64,000 bases of DNA from positions 15,962,904 through 16,026,903 of the forward strand of contig OZ020517.1 in the NCBI GenBank assembly GCA_963971425.1, written 5' to 3'. The notes beneath the pieces were generated by a model. That model did no database searches and had not been told where the DNA came from. It saw only the letters and a program-made list of their open reading frames with translations. Position numbers and translations under genes: made by a program. Positions 20,833 to 31,797 of the stretch are shown here, in pieces. The DNA comes from Bryoerythrophyllum caledonicum (Eukaryota > Streptophyta > Bryopsida > Pottiales > Pottiaceae). Within the stretch, counting starts at the first letter, position 1; each line of letters opens with the position of its first letter.

Positions 20833-21131
20833 CGTTTTCACAATTCAAAAGAAAAACTGCCGTGCTATTATACTTGAAGCATGAATATTCTGGAGGATGC
20901 GAGGAGACTCGAAGTCAGTGAGGCCTAATAAACCTCTTGGAGAGCATTCGTAAACCGAACATTTGACGCCAAGAGAAGACGCCAAAAGTCCGTGGCTTTT
21001 GTTTTGGTCATGGACAAACTGATCTTGAGGTGATGATACAACAGCAGCTCGTCAAAATCTCGGGTGCTGACCAAGGTTAAGTGAACTCGAGAAGATAGAA
21101 CCTTTTGCAAATAAGACAAGCGTCTGTCAAA

Positions 21132-23807
21132 ATGAAAGGGACATCCAAGTGCCTAGCAGTAACAGCAACCGTCTGGATGAGCTTCTGTTTGATAGCAGGT
21201 AAGACATAGTTTCGCCACCTTGTACTGCACAATTTTTGCAAGCCGTTCCAAAGCATCATGAATTTCAGTTTTATTTCCAATTTCATGTCAATCTTTCTAA
21301 TGCTTTCCTCAAGGTTTCTTGACAGGTGACTAAATTTCTTTATGTGAACAGATTGTTATGATCCTTTGGACCCAAATGGGAATATCACAATAAAATGGGA
21401 TATAAACTCATGGACATCGGAAGGCTATGTTGTAAGTTTCTTCTTCAGATAACCCCCTCACCCTTCAAAGGCACATGAAAGACACGGTAGCTGCACAATC
21501 ACAAATTTCTAATGTTCTTTATTTGTTGCTGCAACCAACCTCTAAGTCGTGCAATGGTCTAGGGATTCGTCCAAGAAGTCATTCGATAGTTGAGCATCAT
21601 GCAAGCTCTTTCCAGTGCCACTTAGATTATATTGTAATAATTATGGTCAAAGTATGTTCTATGTTTTTGGATACCAAGAATCGAATTTATATATTAGTCT
21701 AGAGCTAACGAGTTACTCGAAAATGGTCACAGGCAACCGTGACCATTTTCAATTGGCAGCAGTACCGGCATATATCCACCCCTGGTTGGAAACTGGGTTG
21801 GGAGTGGACAAAGAAGGAGGTGATATGGAACATGGCTGGAGCACAAGCAACTACTCAAGGCGACTGTTCTGCTTACCATAGCGATCCTATTCCCCATTGC
21901 TGTGCCCCTAATCCTACTGTTGTGGATCTTCTACCGGGTGTGCCCTACAATCAACAAGTGTCAAATTGCTGCAGAGGCGGAGTGATCTCATCTTACTCTC
22001 AGGATCCACAGACTGCTTTATCCGCCTTCCAAATTACTGTTGGGCATGCTGGGACGACAAATACTACTGTCGCGTTGCCGGTGAACTTCACTTTGATGAC
22101 CCCTGGACCTGGATATTCTTGTGGACCTGCAACCAACGTTCCTGCTAGCCAGTTCCCTTCGACGGACAAAAGGAGGGTTACCCAAGCTTTCAGTAAGTGC
22201 ACACTACCTGTTTCGCATTGGTGGCATAAATTAGTGTTCCATTCAGATATTACTTTGTCTCGTCCTTGTTTTAGGCCAGCTTTACATATCTGTGCCGAAA
22301 GGATCTACGCAAACGGACCATATTGCACTGAGTTTCGTTTCCTGTTGGCTGAGTAACATGGTACTTACTTTATAATAATGCTACCTTTTGAAATATGATT
22401 TCGTTGCTTGATGTTGTGCTTCCAGTATGAAATATATTTTCTTCAAATCCATTAAGCACGTTTAAAACACGTATAAAAGCTTGAGTCTGAAAGAATGAAG
22501 CCGGAAGAAAATCAACAATTATGATCAATGCCCTTGGCTTAGGCATCACTCAAAATGGAGAAACATAATAAGAATAATTCTGCAGGAAATTTAATTGAAT
22601 ACAAGAATTGAGAACAAGGATGAGCAGAGTCAGGGTAATTTTTCTTTTATCCATTCTCAAGTACTGTAGGACACAGTAACATTGGCATGGGCTGACTCCG
22701 ATTCTAGTTTCCATGATAACATCTGAATCTTTGGAATTCGTTGTTTGCAGTGACATGGAACATTACGTGCACATACTTGCAAAACCTAGCTCAGAGGGCG
22801 CCAAGCTGCTGTGTCTCTTTCTCGACATTTTACAACTCTCGAGTCACTCCTTGCGCAGAGTGCGCATGTGCTTGCCCATCCAACTCCACAATGACTGCTA
22901 TGAGCGGAGCAGCTCAGTCTCCAAATACCTGCATCGATCCGTAAGGATGCTCATTTCTAACTATGTTCTAACCTCACTGATGTGTTGTACATGAAAGTAT
23001 TGATGTGTGACATGACGTTTTATATTGTGGTCACTGGTTTGGCGAACATGAAACGTTCCTGATACATTGAAGAATTGGTCATCTGCATTTCAAATAAAAA
23101 GGACGTCTGATAATCGATTCTACTGAAGAAAAGTGGCTCTGACGTGCAGGAACACTGAATATGACGACCTTCCAGCAATGAGCACAGGGGACAGCAGCAT
23201 TGAAAAATCCAGTCAACCGGACCTTCTGTATTGCACCAGGGACATGTGTCCGGTCAAAATCCATTGGCATATCAAGACCAATTACAAAGAATACTGGAGA
23301 GTGAAAGTCACAATCACCAACCGCAATTTTTCTCGCAACTTCACGCAGTGGACATTGACTCTTCAGCATCCAAACTTTGACAACTTCACCGAAGCTTTCA
23401 GCTTCAACCACAAGGGATTAAATCCTTACGGAATATACAGCAGTAAGTGCCTGATCAGATTCGTTTCTTTCTTGTTTAATCTAATTAGAAAACTTACTGA
23501 TATGTGTTGAATGCTTGCAGACGACACGGCTGTCTTTTGGGGCATAAAGTACTTTAATGACATGCTCATGCAAGCCGGACCCTCTGGAAACGTGCAGTCC
23601 GAACTCCTGTTCGCGAAGGGAAAGGACTTCAAGTTCAGCAACGGGTGGGCGTTTCCGCATCGTGTCTACTTTAATGGAGACGACTGCGTGCTTCCTGAAC
23701 CCCAAGACTACCCGACCTTACCCAACAGCAGCCCTCGCCTCATCACAGGTCGAGTTTCCCTCGCATTGCTCGTAGCATGTCTTTCATTGTTTGCTATGTT
23801 TGTGTAG
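21132..23807 (+). CDS. COBRA-like GPI-anchored cell-wall protein (six exons, 458 aa)
   Basis: The exons are 21132-21198, 21352-21431, 21733-22192, 22751-22940, 23150-23442 and 23521-23807. All junctions are GT-AG and the summed length (1377 nt) keeps a single frame. The protein begins with a signal peptide (MKGTSKCLAVTATVWMSFCL). It then has the COBRA start DCYDPLDPNGNITIKWDI, GYVATVTIFNWQQYRHISTP, the diagnostic Cys-rich CCVS motif at residues 222-225, MCPVKIHWHIKTNYKEYWRV, and FWGIKYFNDMLMQAGPSGNV with GWAFPHRVYFNGDDC. It ends in NSS plus a hydrophobic tail, the layout of a GPI-attachment signal (omega site about 432-434). COBRA proteins bind or organise crystalline cellulose at the plasma membrane/cell wall and control oriented expansion. 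Length matches the family (about 450 aa). No break is seen; this is the one clearly functional host gene in the window. Confidence 0.95.
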
Positions 23808-24270
23808 CCAACTCTGAGGATGGCAAGAGGAGGCGCTGGCCAAAATCTTAGAATAGCTCAAAACGTCACCCCCTTCTATTTGTTTCTACAAAATGATTAA
23901 ACCATAGACAGTGGTCCATATCTAAAACGAGCAGTTTCTGAAGAAAGAAATACTATATCGGTTGTATGGTCTGCAAGTTTTGCTTGGATTTGGGAGAAGG
24001 CGTCAGGTAACCCACCGATGGAAAGCTGGCTCTACCGGTGACCTAAGTTAGACCCTGATTTGTGTGCTAATAAGCTAGTAAAAGCGACTCCCAAGTGGCA
24101 TTCTGTTTGCCCAAGTGATCTCTGTTTTTGGCACCGAAAGTAGGACTACCGGATTATCATGAAAAAACTCTTGCATCTAGTGGATCTATCGTTTCACAGC
24201 CAGCTGAGTTGCTGATAATAGGGTATTGGCGGAGTGACATGTCTTTCAAGAGAAGAAACCTGGATCTCCT
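23808..24270 (+). other. 3' flank of the COBRA-like gene
   Basis: The likely 3' untranslated region and downstream DNA. No strong polyadenylation signal, second gene or repeat is recognisable until the MITE cluster that starts at about 24275. Confidence 0.5.
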
Positions 24271-24274
24271 TATT

Positions 24275-24498
24275 GACCCTGGTCGAGCGTGGGTCGGGCG
24301 CCAGGCTTGGGTGGGACCATTTTTCTGGCCTACCCCGATTTAGGGTTCTAGAGGTTTTTTTTTGTTTTTTTTTTTAACAAAATTGGGGCATGTGGCCTCA
24401 AATTACCATCGATGGCCTCCTCTATAATCAAATAGGGCCCCCCTCCAACATAAAAATAGGGGCCGGTTTTGTCCCTACCTCCCATACCCTTCCAAGCC
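24275..24498. repeat. partial copy of the GGGCAAATTGACCCC MITE family
   Basis: The sequence resembles 62750-62960, sharing blocks such as CATTTTTCTGGCC, TAGAGG followed by a T run, and AATAGGGGCC near the end. Its terminal repeats are not preserved as clearly as in the 62.7-kb copy. It has no coding capacity. Confidence 0.6.
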
Positions 24499-24501
24499 TA
24501 A

Positions 24502-24844
24502 GGACCAGTTTACACTAAGGTGAAGAAGTGCACCGGTCGGTCAAGACTTTCAGCCCAAGACATGGTTATTTGAGGCAAGGGACGATGTGCAAGGCCATGT
24601 TTCTTATCTGAGGCTTTGAGCTCGCCCAAGAAACTTGACCTCCAGAGAACCTCCCCTCCAAAAAGTGTCGCCACATTGACAGCCATGTCATTTTTTCATC
24701 CATGCACAAAGTTCTCCACCGGAGGACTCTTGGCCGTTGTGTAAACCCCCATTGGAGAAGAGCGTCACTCTTGGCCAATCAAATTTTAGAATTCCCCTAG
24801 AATTCATGACCGGTGGACTTCTCTACCGTAATGCAAACTGGCCT
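24502..24844. mobile_element. 343-bp MITE with about 40-bp imperfect TIRs, TAA duplication
   Basis: The left end GGACCAGTTTACACTAAGG pairs with the right end, whose inward reading is AGGCCAGTTTGCATTACGG. Similarity extends about 40 bp to CACCGGTC. TAA occurs on both sides (24499-24501, 24845-24847). A 3-bp T/A-rich duplication suits PIF/Harbinger-related MITEs. Confidence 0.7.
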
Positions 24845-24878
24845 TAAGGCTTGCTGCAACTCTCGACCGGGGTATTTA

Positions 24879-25371
24879 GGGGCGCTTTACACTATGGACC
24901 ATGAGGATTGACCAAGAGAAATCATTTATTTTCATGGTCACGGCTCTTGGTCTATAGCCGTAACCATGAAAAATCAAAAATCATTTTTTGAATGTCTTGG
25001 TCACTTCTCATAGTGTAAAGTGGATTTGGACCCGGACAAGTATGGGTTGATTTTTTTAATGTATATATACAAATCTGGGGAAAAATAATTAAAATAAAAT
25101 AAATTTCAGCCAATCATTGATTTTTAGTCCAATGGTCCCCTTGATTTTCGTCGAGTCGACCTATTTGCCTCGACCCAACGGAAAACCCGTTGGACCAAGA
25201 CACATTATCCACTCGGCAAAAAATAGCATACTTTGGTAACCTCGAACTCCGTGGTCAATCTCCTTTTTTCAAGGTAGTGTAAAGCGAACTCGGACTGAGA
25301 CGACTTCCTTGGCCAATCACAGATTTAGAAGGCCGTGGTCAATCTACATGGTCCGTAGTGTAAAGCGCCCC
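24879..25371. mobile_element. 493-bp Tourist/PIF-Harbinger-like MITE, TTA duplication
   Basis: The inverted repeats start GGGGCGCTTTACACTA and match over 24 bases with one difference, at 24879-24902 and 25348-25371. TTA is duplicated on both sides (24876-24878, 25372-25374). Terminal GG and TTA target duplication are hallmarks of the PIF/Harbinger group. There is no coding capacity. Confidence 0.85.
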
Positions 25372-25374
25372 TTA

Positions 25375-28180
25375 GGCAAATCCAAGAAACCTCATGCAAT
25401 GAGGTTGTCAGGTTATAACTCATGAGATCCTTATGGTTGAAGGAGGTAAAAACAATTATACGTAGATGCCTGAAATGCTTCCTGTTAACTTTGGATGAAC
25501 CGTAGAATATATTTGAGGAAAGAATCATGGCTTACATTGTCGACTTGCCACAGATTATCATTTTCTCATGCATTGTCCTAGCTTTAGAGACCACCAAGTT
25601 CTTCTACACTTCAAAGCCTCATCACCAACCAGCCTCGAAATCAAGGACTGGTTGTGGCCAATCATGGCCGTCGATCTCATTTGAGATGATCCACGCCCTT
25701 GAATTCGAACACCAAGATATATCCAAAGGAAATGAGTGAACCCATATCAGTATTAAAGACCATTAGATAATTGATTCATCAACCCTGAGCGCCCTGTGGG
25801 CGCAGGTGGCTACTTGGCCTACCGGCCAAAATATAGGATCTCGGCACCCAGATCAACGGCCCACAATCGGTGCACGAGATCGACGTTTGCGATTGGTCAG
25901 AGCTAGTCCTCGATTTCAAGGTTGGCTAGTCACTTAGACTTCAAAGTTTTGGTTGAGACCCCACCACGCCCTTCTATTGATAAATTATGGTAGCCACATC
26001 GTTGATTGTATATAGTGTGGATTCATCATTGATGTGGATCTTCCACACTAATTTACATCTAGCACAAGCATGTCAAGTTTTGAATGGGTATTTGTTTTCA
26101 AGCAAGTGTGTGCGCGAGTCGACGATTGCCTGTCAATTTCCAATAAGTCTAAAAACTCAAACTACTCTAATCCACACTATATTCATGAACGGTGTAGTAT
26201 TAGAGTACTTCCACGGTTGGACAGGGGAGCCTCCACAATAGGTAGTGTGGCGCCGTGGTGGATGTTGGCCGACCAGGTTGGTGTTGCATGAGTCCGCACC
26301 GCATTGCGGACACTTGACCTTGTAATAACATTCGGCCGCCGCATGTCGAAGCCACAATGTCCCATCACGTCAATCAAGGCTTCTTGTTGTGCTTGCAACC
26401 TCCACCACAACCTCCCGTTACCGATTGGACATCCTTTGACGTGAAGAGAAAATGTGCGCTGGGGGGGTTCGATCAAAGCATGAAGCGATTATTCTTATAG
26501 ATCCAATGGCGAGGTGCATTATAGAAACCTTTGGGTGACCTTACAAACAACTTGAAACATCAAAATTTTAGGTTTTCAATTTCCGTTATTGGCCCCAACA
26601 TCACATTTTTCTTCAAAATAAACAATCCCTATGGTGAAAGGTAGGAGTGGAGGGTGGTAGGCATAATGCAAGCTACCATGAACATGATATCAATCGCATC
26701 CAAGCATCAATTGTGGATGAGGCTAGGGTATTATACAACGTTGTTAACCTCTAACCCTTTAGTGTTGAGGTGGTCATTATGGGTCGTTTTTTTTTAATGT
26801 ATTTTTTTGTACCACTCTTTGTACGTAAATTAGATGTACTTTTTTTTTATTGCAATGTGTATGGCTTTAGTTCATACTCTTCAAATGGAACAATTCCCGG
26901 GCGCATTGGTGTGATTTTTGTGAAGTGGGATCAACATGAAATGTACCCTATATATAGAGTTGTTGTGCACGATCTATTACACATGTGGATTCTTCCAATC
27001 CTTTTGAAGCTCATTGGCGCTAAAGGGTAAAAGACAAGCAAACTTTGGATGATGGGAGAATCTACAAGTGTAATAGATTTTGCAGAACATCATCAAGGAT
27101 ACATGTCACTTTCTTTACATCTATTGGGCAATATCTCACAATCCACACGTGTTGGACATGCACATGCTTTAAATGGGGTCCACAATTTCTATTTTTTTAA
27201 ATTTGAGCAGAATTGGAATTGCAACTCAGAATTTTTGCATTTCCAACAGAGTTCGAATTTTTCAACAGAGTTGAAATTGCAAAAAGAACCGAGGACAAAG
27301 AACAGAGGTACGCCAGGCAGGCAGTGCAAGAAGCAAAACTAATGAAACTCTCTCGAGTAAAACTAATGCAAAGCCCAGAGTACATGTTTCCCTTGCCTCC
27401 TACAAAGCGTCTCGTGACAGCCACAATTATTTTGTTCTAAGCAAGAGCCCTTGACATCTTCTTACTTTTTCTAATTTTCTCCAGAGTCCCCACTGCAGGT
27501 ACAACTGATGACTGATGTATTGTCACATGATTGACCGTCATCGTTTACAGTTTCAGTGCAAGACGCAACTTCAACGTTTCTGCTCTGAAACATTTCACTA
27601 TGGTCATTTTTCTAATTCCATACTTTTCCGTTTTAAAAATGACTAGATTCATGTCAAAGTTGAACTTCTTTTGTCATTTTCCGGTTACACCCCCTCATTT
27701 GCTATGTACTACTATTTGTTCAGGCCTTTCTAGATGCATGAACTCTCCATTGAAATAAAAACTGGTTGTACGGCTTTTTATACCTTTTCTACAATTCATT
27801 AGAGTTTTCCTGAAAGTGCTTCCCAAAGAGGCAAGCCAGGAGGAATATGGTGCCAGATCACATGAGATTTACAAATGGAAAGAAAGAGAGGATGAGGAAG
27901 TTCATATCCCTTTTTATCTGCTCCAATGAAATGCTTGGCAACAATGCTCTGGCGCCCTACCCCATTCAAGCTAAAGCTCCCCCATAGTACCCTAAGTTCT
28001 CAAAGAGTTGACTAATGTTCCCCCACACCTTTCCCAAGCCAAGTCACCATGTGTATGTGGTCCGAGTTACTAATATAAGACCCTAAAATTTGGCGTGACT
28101 ATCCAAAGTATTCTGGAAAACTCTATTAGCTGCAGAACATATTAGATTTCAATCAAATGATGGCTAGAGAAAAAATGATC
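25375..28180. other. 2.8-kb stretch without recognised gene or element
   Basis: Mixed-composition DNA with scattered open frames under 100 codons and no domain motifs. A GC-rich patch spans about 26185-26480. A purine-rich, protein-free segment lies around 27190-27430. I saw no terminal repeats, tRNA signature or splice-consistent coding chain. Confidence 0.5.
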
Positions 28181-28187
28181 TCTTTAA

Positions 28188-29589
28188 TCCCTAAAGGACC
28201 AAGACTTGTGCTTCACCAAAACCACGCCAAATCTGCCACTTTGGAATGAGATATTATCATACTTATTCAAACCATTTTTTTCTACTTTCATTTGTTGGAT
28301 CTTCGAGATAACTACTACCAAAAGACACCCTAAACTTTTTATAAGCTTTGACGATACGGATTGAACAATATATGCATTTGTAGAGTGCAAAATCGATTTT
28401 TCCACGGTGCCCAAATAGGGCGAGCGTACTGACTCAAGATAATGGCATAATTTCCCACTACATATTGCATAAACTCAATGGATCTACATTCTACCCAGTG
28501 TATGGTCATTGCATGCCAAAAATCACAAGTATTGAAGGTGATTACAATAAGAAAAATGGACCCGTAACAACTAGGGGTATAGAAAGTGACCCTTTACGTA
28601 GGAAATAAATTATTTCTCTATATAGAGAATAATTGTTGGATCTAAAATCCAAACGGTGAATAGAATTGTCATGACTTATTCTAACTATAGAAGAAGAAAA
28701 GTTTTAAAAAAAATCTTAACTTCTATCCATCTTAAAGTGAAAACAATGAAGGTTACCAAGAACTTCTCTTCACCCTAGTAGAGGCACCCCATTCCAATTG
28801 CTTAAGCCAATTTGGGAATCAAATGACATTGTATGTCAAAAAACATTCATAGAAAAAGATGCGGAATAAGGAATGAGACTCAACAAATATTTTTTCAAAT
28901 CTAATCACAAAGATATGGAGTTGATATAGAATTTAAAAGCCCAAAAACCACTGGAGCCCCTAATCAAACTGTAGAGTAGGTGAGATTTGGTGCCTTCCTT
29001 TGCCCAATGCCAACAAGTGAGAGTGAGTAAAAGAGAGGAGACATGCCATGGATAACCAGTTCTGGAGGGTATCCAATACCGATTGGCCTTGTTCGACTTT
29101 TGAGGTAAGGCCACCAATGAGAGTTCAATTGAGGTGGAGCACCCAAAATTGCACACTTCATGACCCAATGCTAATAATAACTGGTGTTTTCAGATTTTGA
29201 GATATCAGTTTCGGGTCGCTTCATGCATCATTTCATGCATTTACCATTTTCATGCCATGCCATGCATACTCTACTGATCGGAATTGGGTGGCCAATTGAA
29301 ATTAGGTGCCTCTGCCTTACTACCCACCTAAAAAAAGTGCAATTGTCAACTCAACAAAGTACTATTCATCTTTGTATATTTTGTCCAGGTACCAAAAGAG
29401 TCAAGCTTTTATGTTTGAGCACCATAACTTTTTCTTGTAAATCCAAAAATGGAAAGAAAAAATCTCATCAAAGATAACCCGTATTCCTATTCTCAGTCAA
29501 AAATTTTAAGAAGTTATCTTGAAAAAAGGATTTCAAGGAACCTCCCAAAATCGATTTGTTCCCTGCATGTACAAATGGTCCTTTAAAGG
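28188..29589. mobile_element. TTAA-flanked element of the CCCCTAAA family, carrying a nested MITE
   Basis: TTAA lies at 28184-28187 and 29590-29593. The left terminus is TCCCTAAAGGACCAAG and the right terminus, read inward, is CCTTTAAAGGACCATT. Removing the nested 28781-29313 insertion leaves about 870 bp, close to the family length. The right TTAA is shared with the next element, so two copies are joined head to tail at one target. Confidence 0.7.
28781..29313. mobile_element. about 530-bp MITE (GAGGCACC ends), nested
   Basis: The ends are GAGGCACCCCATTCC at left and AATTAGGTGCCTC at right, an inverted repeat. The body is an inverted copy of 58743-59273; both share CCATGGCATGTC-type and GAGGTGGAGCA blocks in opposite orientation. 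It interrupts a TTAA-family element. Confidence 0.72.
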
Positions 29590-29593
29590 TTAA

Positions 29594-30043
29594 CCCCTAA
29601 AAGCCCAAGGCATTTTCCCTCAAGAAACACTCCACAACTGCCACTATCAACAAGTGACAAGAAAATCTAATTTTGACGTACAATTTTGGACTTTTAACCA
29701 TAATATCTTAAAAAAGACTTCTATATAAACTTATCATACTTTTTTTGGCTACAATCCACTTCACCGATATCAAGATTATAGCATCTGAAGTCAAGAAATT
29801 GGTTCATTTTCTTCCCTCCGTTGAGTGAATTGGTACGCTTGGACTTCACTTGGTGTAATAATTTTCCACTATACAAGGTCTATTTTTTTACCATTGTATT
29901 AAGCATGATATAAGTTCCGGGCATGGTCTTAGTAGTGGAACGAACAGACACTTTATTCACGCCGGCCTCCTTCAGAGGCCGGCGTTCCTCTTCTTTTGAT
30001 ATAAGTTCCTTGTCCACCAATTTTAAGAGGTAAAGAAGAGGTG
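29594..30043. mobile_element. truncated TTAA-family element interrupted by a LINE tail insertion
   Basis: It starts CCCCTAAAAGCCCAAGG directly after TTAA at 29590-29593 and follows the family interior (CCGATATCAAGATTATAGC, then TTGGTTCATTTTCTTCC). It is split at 29918/29997 by a 78-bp LINE-derived insert. It resumes through the GAGGTAAAGAAGAGGTGTAGC box and then stops at about 30043, where a larger LINE fragment begins. Confidence 0.7.
29919..29996 (+). mobile_element. 78-bp LINE 3'-end insertion with 13-bp target duplication
   Basis: Flanked by the direct repeat TGATATAAGTTCC at 29906-29918 and 29997-30009. The insert matches the 3' end of the LINE at about 56176-56258 (AGTAGTGGAACGAACAGACA, CTTTATTCA, GCCGGCCTC, TTCTTC tail). 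Extreme 5' truncation and a 13-bp duplication are typical of target-primed reverse transcription. Confidence 0.85.
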
Positions 30044-31257
30044 TAGCAAGAAGAAGAAGAACTCCAGTCCCCGGGGGGCCGGAGTGAATAGAGTGTTTGT
30101 TCATTCCACCACAAAACCAGTAACCAGGCAAAGGTTTAGTAGTATGGAACTACTCCCCCTTCTTGAGGGTAGACACTTTGTAACCAATAACCAGTAACCA
30201 AAGACCAAGGACCAATCAAAGCCACATGGCTCAGTTTGAAGAGATGAAATGTATAGTTTAAGTGTGTATTCATTTATTTATTTATATTTATTTTAAAAAA
30301 AATTGGAAATAGTAATAAGAGGGAATCATTTAATTTGGAAAGAAGTTGGTTGTTTTCAATTTTTTGTTTATGTAGGAGAATGGACATTGCATGTTGGATA
30401 GCAATGGTGTCAATTTTGGTGAATGTCTTTTTGATTGGATTAATGGAAATATTGAATGTTTTTTCAAGACTTTTCATAGAGGGGATAAAGGTAGTAGCTC
30501 TAGCTCCATCAGCAATGACAATAAGGGGGTCAACTTTCCATCGAAGAGTTGCAATGTCATTAATTAGTGGTCGGTATTTATTGATTTTGTTTTCAATTGC
30601 TTCTAAGGAAAATCTATCATTACAATATTTGAGTTCAATAAATTAAATAGTAAGTTTTGTGTTTATTTGGACCGGAGGGGGGGTCTTATATGATAGTCCT
30701 TTAACGCATAGTATGTCTCATTTAAATCTAGCATTACAATGACATCTTTGGGTTTTACATGTGCATGGAAGAAGCCATGGGGGACCATGTTTTCTTGTGT
30801 ATTGTTGTTGAAGGTGCCGGCGTTCATTAGTATAAAGCATCTGGATTTGTTTGAGGATACAATTAGTTTTCGGATTTTCCATACTGCTTTGTTGTGTCTT
30901 TTGACAATTAGAGAGTGTATGTGATGGTTTTGGCATTTGAGGAGTACGTGTAACCATGTGTCTCAGTCCGTGGAGGTGCATATTGGGCATGTTATGGATG
31001 GAAATCGCTCTATTCCAAAAAAAAGTTGTTTGCGGACATTTTCCATGTATTGTCTCGTACAGAATTTGATAAGGCATGCTTTTGTGAGTCAGTAATTGTG
31101 GAATTTTTCCAAAAATTTGTAAAGAGTTCGATATCAATGTTGTTGATTCCAGCCCATTTGTTTATGTTAGGAAAATTTTCCGAGATTAGATCAAAGTTGT
31201 TAGTTAGATCTTGCTGTTTTTTAGATATTTGTCTAAAAATATGATGGGCCCTTTGTC
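30044..31257 (-). mobile_element. 5'-truncated LINE fragment, minus orientation
   Basis: Reading the minus strand, it covers the C-terminal end of LINE ORF2 and the 3' tail. Segments PPWLLPCTCKTQRCHCNARF and SLEKTFNISINPIKKTFTK match PQWLLPCTCINQRCHYNARF and the following residues of the plus-strand LINE (55580-56040). The tail (AAGAAGAAGAAG on the plus strand) is at about 30044. The copy carries stops and is dead. The far border near 31257 has no obvious duplication. Confidence 0.85.
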
Positions 31258-31264
31258 GTGTTAG

Positions 31265-31797
31265 GAAAGATCGATAACCTCAACAGATTGAGAGTCCTAA
31301 CCAACATCAAATAAACAAAAAACATACACTAAAACAAATATATGTAATACATCCTCAAGGAATAACAAGAGTAGTCAAGCGTCTCACACTCCACAAAGAG
31401 AGATCACCAAGTGCAAGTAGTATAAGAGAATGCAGAGCCTTTACTAATGAGAAACAATCACTTTCAAACAAAGGTAATCACTAAATACCCTCTAACTCAT
31501 TCACAAAGCTTGACTTGACAAAGACGTCAAGTGAAGGACGTATGCGGCGCTATACACACACACACAATCCTAAGTGGATGGAAATCATCCACGAATAAAT
31601 GTGGTGCACCGCCGTACATCCCTAAACCCGTAGATTGGTAACAAACTAATGTACGCTAAGATACTACAATGCAAAGAGGCCCTCAATGCCACGTCCCGTG
31701 ACAGCTGTCGTGTAAAGAAAGATCGATAACCACACCATATACAGAGTCCTAACCAACATCAAACAAATGAAAAACATACACTAAAACAAGTATATGT
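31265..31797 (+). repeat. pair of direct repeats about 80 bp long, 453 bp apart
   Basis: 31265-31345 and 31718-31797 share GAAAGATCGATAACC, GAGTCCTAACCAACATCAAA and AAACATACACTAAAACAA with few differences. The intervening 370 bp contains no recognised gene. They could be remnants of a tandem duplication or of an element's terminal direct repeats. A (CA)n run lies at 31554-31566. Confidence 0.75.

Noticed and set aside
26183-26476. 97-codon minus-strand frame in a GC-rich patch
   Set aside because: No motif, no splice partners, and its composition is explained by the patch.
31265-31797. Direct repeats read as terminal repeats of a small retroelement
   Set aside because: They are only about 80 bp, lack TG...CA ends and a target duplication; kept as an unexplained repeat only.
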